In this document: positions 12,337 through 23,914 of the stretch, one piece after another
Position numbering within the stretch: the stretch's first letter is position 1
How the letters are laid out: each line of letters opens with the position of its first letter
Assembly (NCBI GenBank): GCA_036785705.1
Contig: JAWUZG010000950.1
Location: forward strand, 32,684 to 96,683
Length of the DNA: 64,000 nucleotides
Origin: Acanthornis magna
Lineage: Eukaryota; Chordata; Aves; Passeriformes; Acanthizidae
Reading direction: 5' to 3'
Made by a program: the position numbers and the translations under genes
The notes under the pieces: model-generated
The model's input: the letters and a program-made list of their open reading frames with translations, nothing else
Database searches by the model: none
Told to the model about the DNA's origin: nothing

Positions 12337-13278
12337 GTGAGGGACAGGGGTGCCAGCACTGGTGTAACCCTGTGGTGATCTGATTCAGGTGGCTAAGCTG
12401 GCAGAAAACTTCCACAGAGGGAAGTTTTCCATGGGTTTGGTTCCTGGAGCATCCCAACAAGGAAGGGGAGGCAGACCTTGTCCCTGCTGTATGGGGACCA
12501 GAGCAAGGCATTGCAAGCTGGAGTTCAGAAGGAGCAAATTGGCATTATGTGCTGGAAAATCACAGTGTGGGGCCCAATTCTGCCTTGCCAGGGAAGTGGG
12601 GCTGCCTGCCTTCACACTGGGGGCAAAAATAAGAGGGAAAGTGCCTTTTCTAGCCCTTCCACATCCCTGCTTGGGCCCCCAGAGGGTGCAGGGCCATGTC
12701 ACGCTCAGCGCAGCCATCCAGGCTGCCAAGCCCTGACCTCTGCTTCCTCCTCCAGCCCTGTTTGTATTTGGTCTCCATGATGATTCCCTGAAAGGTGGTG
12801 GGGCTGTGCCATTGTTCTCCCTGGAACAATGGGGACAGGTTTTGGTGCTGGGGACATTTACCTTATCTGCCCACTCAGATGGGGGATATTTTCCACAGCG
12901 AGGTGTCCATTGCTTTGCACCCATGGAGCTGTGGTTGATGCCAGGCTGGGAAGGACAGGGGTGGAAACGGATGCAGAGCAGTAACTGCAGCTGCCCATTT
13001 CTTGGTTTGAAAGTTTAAATCTTTCACCTACACAAACCTGACCCAAGCATTGGATGAGTGTCCCCAGCTCCCTGCAGACCATCCCACCATCTCCACAGAC
13101 ATCAGGGGTGGTCAGGGTGGAAAAGCCAACGGTGCAGGAGTGTAGCACAGCATGGGGCTAGTGCCCAGACCAACTTTGCTCTCATACCTGCCCCTGTCCT
13201 GGGTGGAAGAAGGGTGTTTTTTTCTTAAAAGCAGAACTTGGACTTGAAACCAAGCACAGTGACTTCTCTGTCCCTTAG
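12337..13278 (+). other. MPRIP: MPRIP intron
   Basis: A 942-bp intron of unremarkable unique sequence. The acceptor is weak-looking (CTTAG, AG at 13277-13278) after a T-run at 13216-13224. Confidence 0.85.
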
Positions 13279-13438
13279 AGGAGAAGTCCATGAACGGAGA
13301 CCGGATAGACTGCGGGCGGAAGACGCGTGTGGAGAGCGGGTACTTCTCCTTGGAGAAGACCAAACAAGACTCGAAGCTGGAAGAGCAGCAACTGCCACCC
13401 CCGCCAAGCCCACCCAGCCCCAGCACCCCGAACAACAG
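13279..13438 (+). CDS. MPRIP: MPRIP exon: linker, proximal-donor form
   Basis: It starts in phase 1 (two bases complete a Glu codon) and encodes EKSMNGDRIDCGRKTRVESG, then YFSLEKTKQD and a Pro-rich stretch PPPPSPPSPSTPNN. The proximal donor is AG|GTACAG, leaving phase 2. Splicing from here to 19633 gives STPNNRRSQVIEKF, the junction of the common human isoform. The same exon can continue to a second donor at 13796. Confidence 0.92.
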
Positions 13439-13795
13439 GTACAGTTATCCCAAATCGCCCTCACAGGAGCATGCCCAGCCCTTTCCTTCCCCAGGTATCC
13501 GATCAGGCAACGGAATGATTCACAGCTTCTCTCTGAACTCCTTGGACTCGAAGAGCAGTTGCCCCATGCACAAGGACTCCAGCAACAGAGATGTAGGAAG
13601 GGGAGCTGAAAAATCGGGGCGTCCCCTTTCTTTTAAAGCCAGCCGGCAGTACACCACCCTGGCCGACGTTCCCAAGGCCATTAGGATCAGTAATCGTGAG
13701 GCCTTCCAGGTGGAGAGGAAGCGGCTAGAGCGGAGAACCCGGGCTCGTAGCCCTGGGAGAGAAGAAGTGGCCCGGCTCTTTGGGAATGAGAGAAG
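13439..13795 (+). CDS. MPRIP: MPRIP alternative exon extension (119 codons)
   Basis: The frame stays open past the proximal donor for 357 nt and ends at a stronger donor, AG|GTAAGG, with the same phase. The inserted peptide begins RYSYPKSPSQEHAQ, contains SSCPMHKDSS, ASRQYTTLADVPKAIRIS and a charged end RRTRARSPGREEVARLFGNE, and rejoins at RRSQVIEK. Coding-like composition, exact phase preservation and the better distal donor support a real alternative isoform. I believe a similar insert exists in long mammalian MPRIP models, but I could not check this. Confidence 0.8.
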
Positions 13796-14009
13796 GTAAG
13801 GGATGAGTGGCTCATCTCCTTGCATGCTTCCAGCAGCAGTGGGGTTGTGTCCCCAGCACAGCCTGGATGGATCAGGTGGAATTTTCTGGGTGAAGTCTCT
13901 TTTGTTACCCAGTGTTCCTGGGTTTAAGGATGCCCATCCATGTTGGCCAGTTGGTGGGATGTCTTTAATAGCGATAGTGAGCAGCTGTCACCCTGCCTGG
14001 CTGCTCTGG

Positions 14010-14256
14010 GTTCATAGAATGATTTGCATTGGAAGGGACCTTAAAGTTCATCCAGTCCAGCCCTGCTGTGAGCAGAGGCACCTTCCACTAGCCCAGGTTG
14101 CTCCAAGCCCCATCCAGCTTGGCCTTGGACACTTCCAGGGATCCAGGGGCAGCCACAGCTTCTCTGGGCAATCTCTGCCGGTGCCTCACCACCCTCACAG
14201 GGAAGAATTTCTTCCTCCTGTGTAATCTAAAGCTACCCCGGTATTGGGTGGTGTTG
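14010..14256 (-). mobile_element. CR1 LINE 3' fragment (antisense)
   Basis: It begins with the reverse-complemented tail 'ttcatagaatgatttgcatt', then 'ggaagggaccttaaagttca', 'ttgctccaagccccatccag', 'cttggacacttccagggatc' and 'cagggaagaatttcttcctc'. This is a classic antisense CR1, 5'-truncated. Confidence 0.9.
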
Positions 14257-14279
14257 GATGCCCACATTGCCATCAAGCC

Positions 14280-14430
14280 CACCCTGCTGGCCCCTCCCGG
14301 TGCGGCACACGCTGGCAGCCGGCACCATTAATTAGGTTAGCTCTCCTAATGGCGTTAGTGCCAGGTGCCTTACGCAACTGCCTAATGAGCTGAGAGAGGT
14401 TTCAAAATGTCACGGCATTAATCTGGGAGA
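14280..14430. promoter_or_regulatory. Candidate intronic enhancer-like segment
   Basis: Right after the CR1 lies about 150 bp with clustered homeodomain-type cores (ATTAATTAGG at ~14327, CCTAATGG, GCCTAATGAG, GCATTAATC), a perfect C/EBP-type TTACGCAAC (14370-14378) and an E-box CAGGTG. The motifs are seen directly; regulatory function is inference from their density. Confidence 0.3.
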
Positions 14431-14479
14431 GGAGGGAGAGGCGGGTGCAGTGCCAAGGCAGGGCTCAGCGGGCTGCAAA

Positions 14480-14570
14480 ACAGCTTAGTGCGGAGGAGGA
14501 CGGGGAGGGCGTCCGCAGCGCACGCCGGCTGCGCTCCGGGCGAGGCCAAGGGCGGGCTCCACTCGCCCTG
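14480..14570. promoter_or_regulatory. CpG-rich patch, possible internal promoter
   Basis: This short interval is dense in CpG (GCGTCCGCAGCGCACGCC and GCGCTCCGGGCGAGG), whereas the surrounding intron is CpG-poor. It could be a small alternative promoter or an unmethylated enhancer. No first exon with a recognisable MPRIP start was found, so this stays tentative. Confidence 0.2.
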
Positions 14571-17500
14571 GGAGAGACACATTTGTGCAGTGAGGGCAGT
14601 GGAGCAAACTGGGAGACAGGCCCCAGGCGAGAGGGCTGCCTGCCAGTCTGATTTTCCTGCCCTGGTTCTCCTCCGGGCATGTTCTCTCTCGCACAGTTTC
14701 AGTAGGAGCTTCTCCTCTGTTTCTTCCCAGCCCCTAAAGGACTGTTTTCCAGACTGGCTTCTGGGAGCAGGTCTGGGATGTGCGGCACAGCTTTGTGCTG
14801 GTGCCGCCGGTTGGCAGGAGCATCCCAAACCTGGTCCAGAGCGAGTGCAGGGAGTGCTGGACTGGGAATAAATGAGGAGAGCTTGGGCTTGGCTTTCTCT
14901 GCCTTGGGAATTGGCTTCTCCCCAGGATGGAGGAGGATGGGACCACCTTGGCCCACCTGGCTAGGAACAGGGCTGAGAAAAGGCTGGTGGCTCTGGTTTC
15001 CAGGCCGAGTTGGTGCTGCTTGTGGGTGACATTGTGTCCCTGTTGCATTTACTTACACAGGATGCCCTGGCCAGCACCTGTCCCCTGTGTGACAGGACAG
15101 TGCATTCCTCCAGTGCTAGCAGTCCCTTGCTCCAGCTCTGGGGTATTCTACAGCACTGGGATCATCCTGCACAGAGCTGGGGAGCAGATTTATAACAGAT
15201 AATGGGAGAGGGCATTGCTGCCAGAGTCTGTCCTTTTTTAATGTCAGCCCCACTCACTGCCTGCTGGAGGGTGCCTTTTCCCAGGGAAAGTCTGTTTTTC
15301 CCAGCCTAGCTTGGGCTGTAAATAGGGTTTTTTTTCTTTATCAGTGTTGGCAGCAATTTCCCTGTATCAGCCCAGGGCTTTTATCAGAGCAGGACCAGTG
15401 CAGGGAGGGGAGCAGGGGCTGCACCAGGTGCCAGAGTCTTGCTGCCCACAGGTCTGAGCCTGGTCCAGCTTTTGGGAGGGGGGTGATGGCAGAGAGTAGG
15501 GGAAGGTTCTCTACCTGCCGGAGGGTTTGGCCATGGATCACAGCCCATGGTGGTAGAGGAGTGTGCCTTGAGCAGGGATGGCTCAGTGGGTGTTTAGGGA
15601 TGGGCACGTTTGTTTTCTCCTCCGATAACCTGGGGATTGGCCGGTGCAGGTGGTGTGGGTGGAGAGGCCGTGTGTCCTGGAGCTGGGACAGCCATGTTGG
15701 AGCTCAGGTGGACTCAACAGGGCACAGAGACACTGTCCAGCATCGCACCAGAGAATTAACATTCCCCAGCACACTGCTCAGCTTGGCTTGGCTGCTTTTT
15801 AAACTTGAGTTTACTTAGTCCCCATATCCCTCTCATTCTTCTCCTCCAAGCTCAGATGGTGCTGTTTGAGGTTGGGCAGATACAGTAACTCACTTCCATG
15901 CTGTGGGGTTGGCTTTTTCCCACTGGTTTAACACCATTTGTAATAATCCTTCTCAGTAACCCACTAACACGTCTGGGAACACTTGTCCCGTGCCAACCCC
16001 ACAGGCACCAGCTGGGCATCGTGCAGATCTGCCCTTCAGTGCAGCCAAATAAACTCATTCAAATTCTGTTGGCATTTTCAGCTCTTCCTCCCATTTTTTT
16101 GATGTAAATCAGTGCGAGTGTCAGAGCTGTGGATGGAAAAAAATTATTTTTGGTACCCAGTGTTGCATCCTGACTGCCACACCTGTAGGCTTAGCTCCAG
16201 ATAAAGCCATTTGTCAAGGCTTCTCATCCTGTTTCCTTATCATAAGAAATATTACATGACTTAAGTCCAGGAATTTTCCGTGTTGACCATTTATACCTGA
16301 CGCTGCCTTCACGCCCCGTGCAGACGTCTGAGCTCACAGCCACTCAGAATTGGAATCAGGAAACAGGAGATAATCTCCACGATTTTGGCGGAGCAGCAGA
16401 GTGCGAGTTCCCTCTGCTGGCACGTGGCAAGACGGGGCTGCGGCACCCACCAGGGATGGAGGCCAGAGAGGTCGAGCCATCTCCAGTCTCCCCTCTCAGA
16501 ACCATCCCTAGGGCAGAAGGGCCAGGGCAGCTCTTTGGAAACCCCACAGGTGAATCTTGAAGTGTTGCACACAAAATCACAGCTGAAAAGAACTGCAGGA
16601 ATGTCCTCAGACAGCGGTCCCCATGTCCCAGAGAGACTCTGCAGCTACAGGGATAAATCCCTGCACACCTCAGGATTTCTGTTTTACAAATCTGGCTTTT
16701 TGTCCACAATTCCAGGTGTGCAGCCTGTAAAACCACAGCTTTCCCAGTTGACCCCATGTTCTCCTTACACTGGCAAGAGTTCACTGTGGTGTCAGCCAGC
16801 TCTGCTGTAGCAGTGTGGTCAAGGGTTAAGGTGTATTTCTAACATCAATAAATAGCAGAACTACTTGAAATTTCTTAAAAGACTTTTCTCGCTCAAATTC
16901 TTTCTCTGGAGTTTCTTGAGATTTAAAGCTCTGCTCTGAATTCTGTTTTTCCCCATACAGAGGAGTGCCTGCTCTCCCAAATACAGGTTTTTTTCCTTGT
17001 AAAACTATCCTCATCATACTTGTGGACCTCTTGGGAAATTCCTCTTCCTTTTCCTGACACTCACTATCTTTCTTGATGCTAAATAATGAATGAATCCAAT
17101 AAAAACAAAGCCCTTTCTTCCAATCAAAGAAAATCACTTTAACAACAGCTCGTGCTGGTCTTTTGAGCTTTGCTTCCCACTGCACACCCCCTCCACTAAC
17201 AGCTGAGATCTGCAGCCCGGCTTTAGTGGCCTGGGAAAGATTAACAGCCTGCATGGCTGAGGAATTCCTTGGGATGAGCTTTTGTAGCTGAAAAGCACTA
17301 AGTGGCACCGCAGCTTTTAAAAAGCTTCTTCATACCTGTCCCAGCCCTGTTTTGTCCACACAGAGATGCTATGCGGAGGCAGCAGCTCTACCCAACACGT
17401 GTGGAGGGGAGGAGAGCCCTTCCCTCCACATCCCTCCAGGATCTCTGGCAGTAACCTCTCTGAAATGTTGATCTAATGGGAAAAAAAAAAGATTCTTTCC

Positions 17501-19632
17501 TATAATCCGAATGATATTAACCCTTGGGGCTGTGATTTGGTTGCAGTGATTTATTTTTCTCCTCCCTTTTTCAATGACAAATGACTGGAATGATTTTGAT
17601 TTTGTTTTATATGTAGATGCAAATATATAATTTCCTCTTCTGTTCATTCATTTTCCAGCCTTGTTTTCTTCCAGGTCTTGTTGCTCTCCACCTTCTCCTG
17701 CTGTGTTGCTGTGTGACGTGTCCACCTTTACTTCGCCTGCTTCGCTACCATCTCATCTCAATCTCAAGCCGTAGAACAACCTGGTGGTGCAGCCCCTTTC
17801 ATGAGAAATCAACCTGCTTTTGATTTTGTTTTTACGTTTTTTTGGTTGGGTTTTTGTTCTTTTTTTTTTCTCCTGATTTGTTTTTCTTCAGACCTTCACT
17901 CAATAGGGCACAGACAATGTTAATTCATGGACCTCTTCCTCCCTCCTAAACTGAGACTCAGAGGAGGCTGGGCCAGTATAAAAAGGGTTAAAAATTGTGA
18001 CTCCAGAACAATTCCCTGTCTGTCAGTGAACACAGAACATGGATTTATGCACCACAGCCTGGCTTATGTCAGGCATCTCAGAAACAGAACATCCCAGGGA
18101 AATTGGGAGCTGTGCATGGGCTTGGAATCTGCCTGCTCCCAGTTTGCAAACTGGGAGGCAGCAGGGGCTGAACAGATGTCCCCTAAAAGCATCAAGATAT
18201 TTAAATTTACAGAGCAAAGTCTTCCCCACCAATTTTGTTCCTTCGTCTTTGGTCGTGTCCTGGCAGCCTGGCTCTGAGCAGCAGTGGGGGGCCCCCAGCC
18301 CCCCAGGGGATGGGATGTGCTCAGACTGGTTGTCTCATTTATGGAATTTGGTGCAAATATTGGTTGAAAACTGAAGATCTCATGGTTTTTGAGCCCTTAA
18401 CCTGCTGTTCCTCTTTGTGGGAAGTGTTAAAAATGTTTTTATTTCGGATAACCTGTTCCCTCTCATGTGGTTTCCACTGTGATTTTCATGCACATCAGAG
18501 ACTCACACAGAGCAAGCAGCCCCAAGTTTGGATGTGGCACATATGGGTCCAAATTTTGTGTCAAGAAACTACCTGAACAGAGCTTTTTGGGGAGGTTTGA
18601 AATGGAGCTTTAAGCCTCATAGCTTGGAGCACAGCTGCTGTGTGCTGGTGGTGGGTTATTGCTTTATATTCCCAGGTTGTGATTAAGGACCTGAGTCTGA
18701 TACTTGCCCAAACCCCCGGGAATGCAAACTTAGACACCAGCAGGTTCTCTGGAAATTCCTCTCCTGTGGGTCAGCGAGCAGCTTTTCATGCTGAAACAGC
18801 ACTTCTAATTCCACCTGTTTGCTCATCCTTAGAAGAATCCCATTTGGGATGATCCAGGGTTGGTTCCTGCTCCATCTGCATTTCTTCGTAGTTCTCCATC
18901 CTCAGAGACACAAGTGCCACAGTGCAATGGGCCACCAAGGCAGTGACTGAGAGCCCAGGCTGTGCTCCCTGATGGCCAAACTGGATTTTCAGCCCATTTA
19001 AGAGGGAAAGGCCCCAGGTTCTTCAGGAACATTCCTCATCTCCTCACACCCCTTCAGCTGGTGCATCCTGTGAGCCAGAACCGTGGTCTGGAGGCACCTA
19101 TGGACACCCCTTGCTCCATGCAGTCCTGTGGCTGTTCCCTGTGTGGAGCTGAGTTTTCAGAGGGTTTCTGTTGCAGTGAGCACACTTGGGGACCCAGAGC
19201 ATCCTCTGCACCCCAGCTTGGTCTGATGTGTCAATGCTCTGGGGTCCATTGTCAGCTCCAGTGTTAGAGGGTAAAACCAAAGCTGCAGCCAAAGCTGCAC
19301 CGTAATCCCTGCTTCCCAAAGAGCTGCAAAATTCACAAATAAAAAGTAATTGCTGGTTTTGTGAGGGGTTTCTAGTTACTGAAGAAGATGCTACGTGCAG
19401 AGCTGAATAACATGAGGTTTCCCCCATTTTGACTGTGGGTAAAACGATCGGGATTTTTACCCTGGATTTGGGCACGCTGGAGCTCACAGAGAAACAGGGA
19501 CTAAAAACCAGGTGTGCATGATCTCTGGGTTGAGCAATTCTGCAGCCTTAAATTTGTGGGGTTGTACAGCTCTGCACAGTTCCTGCTCTTGTGTTTAAAC
19601 CATTTCTGGGTTTTTTTGTCTCTGTTTTCCAG

Positions 19633-19774
19633 GAGATCCCAGGTAATTGAAAAATTCGAGGCATTAGATATTGAGAACGCAGAGCACATGGAAACGAACG
19701 TGTCAGGAGGTGCTGCCCTTTCCAGCGAGACACGGCAGGGCAGGAGCGAGAAGAGGGTTTTCCCACGGAAACGG
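19633..19774 (+). CDS. MPRIP: MPRIP exon: RRSQVIEKF segment
   Basis: Its first base completes an Arg codon. It then reads RSQVIEKFEALDIENAEHME, TNVSGGAALSSETRQGRSEK and RVFPRKR, ending in phase 0 at donor GTAAGA. It is near identical to human MPRIP, with variation confined to the Gly/Ser/Ala patch. The basic RVFPRKR end leads into the pre-PH2 linker. Confidence 0.95.
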
Positions 19775-20273
19775 GTAAGATGCTCAGCCAAGGTCTCCTG
19801 GAAGATGCCAGCTGGGATCCTGCAGCCCAGGATAGAGGGTTTAGCTACTGAGTTTATCCCTGGATGTGGATCTGGAGTTGCAGACAGCTTCTACAGGAGC
19901 CAAACCTCTTCGTGTGCTCTGTGCAGGTTTTGTTGCTCTGGTCCCTGGGCCCAGGTGTAGATCAGAGTGGAAAATCGGGCTGTCTTTTCTCCTTTCTCCA
20001 AAACACAAAGGGAAACTTCAGATCTGGCATGGCAGAACAAATCAGGATACGGTGAAGTAACAAATGAAACATAGGTTGAGAGTCCCAGATACGCTTGGAT
20101 ATAATGGGAACAAATTACTGCCTGAAAGGACAAAAAAATGTATTGCCAAGGAAATGACACTTGTTTTGAGCCTGAGATGCCCCTTAAATAAAGCAGATTT
20201 TTATGCCATGAGCCAAGAGAGCAGGGCTCTGTCCTAGTTCCTGCACTGATCTGGGCTAATGCTGTTCACACAG
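19775..20273 (+). other. MPRIP: MPRIP intron
   Basis: A 499-bp intron with no distinct element. The acceptor is CACACAG, AG at 20272-20273. Confidence 0.85.
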
Positions 20274-20390
20274 GACTTCACTTGCGAAGGAGCAGCCGTG
20301 GGCTCCATCCTGGACGTATCTGCGTCACCTCTGTCCCCACACCGCCGGGCAAAGTCGCTGGACAGAAGGTCCACGGAGTCCTCTATGACG
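20274..20390 (+). CDS. MPRIP: MPRIP exon: pre-PH2 phosphosite-rich linker
   Basis: It has 39 codons in phase 0 at both ends: DFTCEGAAVGSILDVSASPL, SPHRRAKSLDRRSTESSMT. The RRAKS and RRST motifs resemble basophilic-kinase sites (inference) and SPLSP resembles proline-directed sites. The first half diverges from human; the SPHRRAKSLDRRST part is conserved. Being symmetric and phase 0, the exon could be skipped without a frameshift. Confidence 0.94.
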
Positions 20391-20911
20391 GTGAGCCACC
20401 AGGGCCATGTCCCCTGCCTTGGGCGAGAATGTGAGAGGCCCTTCCCGGCAGGTCCCACAAGAACTGGACTGCTGCTGCTTTCCTCACAGCCAGCACACAG
20501 GATGTGGGGTATGCTCAGATCTGGAGCAGGTTCAGTGACCTGAATCAGGTGTGACCAATCCTGAAAGTCTCAGGGGCTCGGCTGGAGAAGGGCCACACTT
20601 TTTGCCTGTTGCAGAAATTAAAACTCAGAGTCTTGTGAGGATCCCTTTTCCTTAAAGTACAAGAGCAGCTTGGGAAGCAAACCCTGTTTTGCTGGTTATT
20701 TTTCCCTGCAATATCCCATCTCCTTGATGTGTCACACACTCAAGCTGTAGGTCACCCTAGAAGTGCTGGGCTCACCTCACCTGGCCAGAGCCCCTCTTTG
20801 CCCCATGCTGTTCCTCTAGCAGAGGCTGCAGCAGGGCATTTCCAACTCAGCAGAGGGTCAGTCCAGTTTCTGGACTTGGACCAGCCACTGTGTCATGAGT
20901 GATGTATTTTC

Positions 20912-21016
20912 ATAGGATCACAGAATCCTGTAATAGTTTGGGATGGAAGGGACCTTAGAGGTGATCTTGTTCCAACTCCCCTGCCAGGGGCAGGCACGCT
21001 TTCCACTAGACCGGGC
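20912..21016 (-). mobile_element. CR1 LINE 3' fragment (antisense)
   Basis: It starts 'ataggatcacagaatcctgt', then 'gggatggaagggaccttaga' and 'cagggg...caggcacgcttt ccactaga'. It is the terminal ~100 bp only. Confidence 0.85.
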
Positions 21017-21469
21017 TGAGCAAACACATGTCCCAGTTTTGTGATGCCATTTCCTTGATGTTTATGCAGTTGGAAGTGGGTGTGAGTGGGATGAAGGCTG
21101 CAAGGAAGGGCTGAACCTTCCCTCCTGAGCTTTCCTCCCTTTGCATATTTCAAATGCTCACCAGACCTGGAGGCAAACAGTACAGAATAAACACAAAGTG
21201 CTCTCCTCTCCCTCACCACCCTTCTGTAGGGACAAAATAAATATGCTTGCTAATCTCTCAAATAGATTACAGAGCTACTGTAAATACAAGTTGCATTTTT
21301 TTTGGATGGACAGTTTCTATTCAAGGACTTACCAGAAAAATGCAGTAGCTTGGTGTTTCTGGAGCTTTTCCTGTAGACTTGTGCAGCCGCAAGAGTGATT
21401 TTTAAATTCTTGGTGGGAATAAAAAGTGCAAGAAGTGCCTATGAAGTGGCAGTGCACATTATCTAGTGC

Positions 21470-21717
21470 AGGGAAGAAAGTTATGCGGGTTGAGATTAGA
21501 TATTAAGAAGAAATTCTTCTCTGTGAGGGTGGGGAGCCCCCGGCACAGGTTGCCCAGAGAAGCTGTGGCTGCCTCACCTCTGGAAGTGTCCAAGGCCAGG
21601 TTGGATGGGGTTTGGAGCAACCTGGGGTAGTGGAAGGTGTCCCTGCCCATGGCAGAGGGTGGACCTGGATGATATTACTGTTCCTTCTAACCCAAACCAT
21701 TCTATAATTGTATAATT
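21470..21717 (+). mobile_element. CR1 LINE 3' fragment
   Basis: Sense CR1 tail: 'gattagatattaagaagaaa', 'tgagggtggggagcccccgg', 'cacaggttgcccagagaagc', 'aagtgtccaaggccaggttg', 'acccaaaccattctataatt'. Confidence 0.9.
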
Positions 21718-22397
21718 CATTACTTTACTTTCCCCCTGTGTTTTTGTGGAGCAGGACTGAGTTCCCGCCACCATGGGATCACTCATATATGGGATGTGCT
21801 GCCCCACAGGTTTGATTGAATAGGCTCCCAGACCCAATTTCCATTGCTACCCTTGCTGTAGCCCATTTCAGATGCTGCAGCTGGATTTCGCACACTGCTG
21901 TCCTTTCCTCCTCCACTCTGCAGCACGTGGAGCAGCTGGAGGAGCTCAGCCTCGAGGGAGTGAAAGCATTTCCACCACATCCTTCCCTGCACACAGGCAG
22001 GGCTGGGAGGAGGGGCTGGCAGCAGTTATCCCACGCTGTCTTGCTTGTTTTTTTCAGGAATTCAACATCCCCATGCACCCACATTGGAGGAAAAAGCAGG
22101 TGTTGTTTGGGTGGTGCAGGGCTCAGATTCCCTGCATTTCCAGCCTTGGGAACTCAGCCTGTTTTGAACCCTGCAGCCTTGCATCAATAGCACATAGTTT
22201 TTCTTTCATAATATATATTAGAGGGTAAAACTGCCTGAAGTCTTGCTAATTCCTTGTTTATCCTTTCTCTGTAATGCTGGTGTAGCAGTAGGAAATTGCA
22301 GGAGAAATTGTAGGAAGGGAACAGCCTGAATAAACCATGCAGCAGGTCTCTGCTCCTCCTGGGAGCAAACATTTAGCCACCACGCAGTGTAATGATC

Positions 22398-22462
22398 CAC
22401 TTTGGGCTAGATGACTTTTAAAAAAGTCCCTTCCAACCCAAACTATTCTATGATTCTATGAA
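22398..22462 (+). mobile_element. CR1 LINE 3' end (short)
   Basis: Only the final ~65 bp are present: 'tgggctagatgacttttaaa', 'gtcccttccaacccaaacta' and the ATTCTATGATTCTATG tail. Confidence 0.85.
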
Positions 22463-22576
22463 TTTAACTGTTGTTGGTCTCTTTTATTGCACTTCTGGGT
22501 TTTATCAAGTTGCTGCTGTTGCCTTCTGGGCACAGACACTTCTTCCCTCTCCTGATCCCTCTCTCCTTTCTTCCAG

Positions 22577-22633
22577 CCTGACCTGCTGAACTTCAAGAAG
22601 GGCTGGTTGACAAAGCAGTATGAGGATGGGCAG
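22577..22633 (+). CDS. MPRIP: MPRIP exon: start of PH domain 2
   Basis: Nineteen codons, PDLLNFKKGWLTKQYEDGQ, phase 0/0. KKGWLTKQ is the first beta strand of a canonical PH domain. It is essentially identical to human MPRIP. The acceptor is TTCCAG and the donor GTGAGT. Confidence 0.95.
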
Positions 22634-23845
22634 GTGAGTCAGGGGAGACCTCTGCCCTTCGTGTCAGTGTTTGGTGCTGTGGTCAGTCCTGGTTTCTGGC
22701 AGCTCAGTCCCACATCCTGACTGTGCTAGCTGCACATGGAGCAGCTCTCAGTGCTGATGGAGCCCTGATATCCTGCATAGATCAGTATTGGGCTGTCTTG
22801 AAGTGAGAATTGCTGTTGCTCTGTCCTGGGGAGGTTTCAAAGTCCCACAGGTGGATCTTGTATCCTGGGTTTTTAGTGAGCCAGGGCAGCTTGGATGGCA
22901 GCACTGGTTTCATGTTCCTGTTCTCTTATTTATTAGTCTCGTCTCCCTTGCGACCCAGCAACCTCTTTGGTGTCAGAAATGAGGCTCAGGTGAAGTCTCC
23001 TGAGTGACAGGGAAATGGCAAGGCCAAGAGAAGCAGCTGGTGCTGCTTCCCTGCTGCCAATTCCCAAAGGGATGCAGGATGTGCTGCTCTGTTGGAGCCT
23101 TAGGAGTGGGCACTGGTGCCAAGGCAGCATGGATGGCCCTGGCAGTTTGCAAAACAGCCCCTTCCCTGACTTTTCTTCCCTCTGCTCAGCTGTCAAGGGA
23201 AAATGAGGGCAATTCGCCTGTGGCTGTGGGTGGTCCAGGCTTTGCTGTGGGCACCTCTGGGTCCAAGGACAAATCCATAGGCAGCCAAGGGGGGAATTGG
23301 CTGCTGGAGCGAGTGCTCTATTGACTGAAAGCTGCCTTGGGTGAGGCTGTGCTGAGAGCGTGCAGGAGGCAGATTTGTGTAGAACAAGGGCCATGAATAG
23401 ACTCCAACTCAATTTTAGGTACTGCAGACAAAACATGAATGTTTTACTGCTTTTTTTTTTGTTAAAAAGGCTTTAAGTGCAGTCCCTAAAAGCCTCATCT
23501 TGCAGTGGAGCTAATGGAGGCTGCGACTGCCCCATGGCTCTTGTGGTGTCACTGTCACGTGCAGGGTCGGTGCTGCTGAGGGTTTGGCACTCTGCAGGGT
23601 GGCAGCATCAGGGAATTCGGGGTCCTGGTGGTGCAACCCATCACTGTCCCTTGCATTGCTGCTTGTTTGGGTCTCTCCTTTCTCACGGAAGGACCTCGAT
23701 GAAGCCAGGTTGTGGAGCTGGGAGGGAGAGGCATCGAGCTGCCTCCTGCGGGGTGTCTCTGCCGGGTGACCTGTGATGGCCAGCCGTGAATACGGTGATG
23801 GGGAAGGAGCAGGATTGTAACTGCTCCATCTTTGTTGTTTCCTAG
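22634..23845 (+). other. MPRIP: MPRIP intron
   Basis: A 1.2-kb intron, unique GC-rich sequence, with no element recognised. The acceptor is TTCCTAG. Confidence 0.85.
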
Positions 23846-23914
23846 TGGAAGAAGCACTGGTTTGTGCTGACTGACCAGAGCCTGAGATACTACCGAGATT
23901 CGGTGGCAGAGGAG
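23846..23914 (+). CDS. MPRIP: MPRIP exon: PH domain 2, strands 2-3
   Basis: Twenty-three codons, WKKHWFVLTDQSLRYYRDSV plus AEE. W-K-K-x-W-F-V-L is the diagnostic PH beta-2 pattern. Phase 0/0. The donor is GTAAGT. A 231-bp intron without features follows. Confidence 0.95.

Larger units (their letters stand above)
13796..19632 (+). other. MPRIP: MPRIP intron
   Basis: A 5.8-kb intron. It holds an antisense CR1 (14010-14256), an adjoining motif-dense segment (14280-14430) and a CpG-rich patch (14480-14570). A 160-codon minus-strand open frame (16826-17308) has no recognisable domain. T-rich stretches lie near 17830-17890. Nothing else stands out. Confidence 0.85.
20391..22576 (+). other. MPRIP: MPRIP intron with three CR1 fragments
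   Basis: A 2.2-kb intron, dominated at 20.9-22.5 kb by one antisense and two sense CR1 tails. No exon-like sequence is visible between them. Confidence 0.85.
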
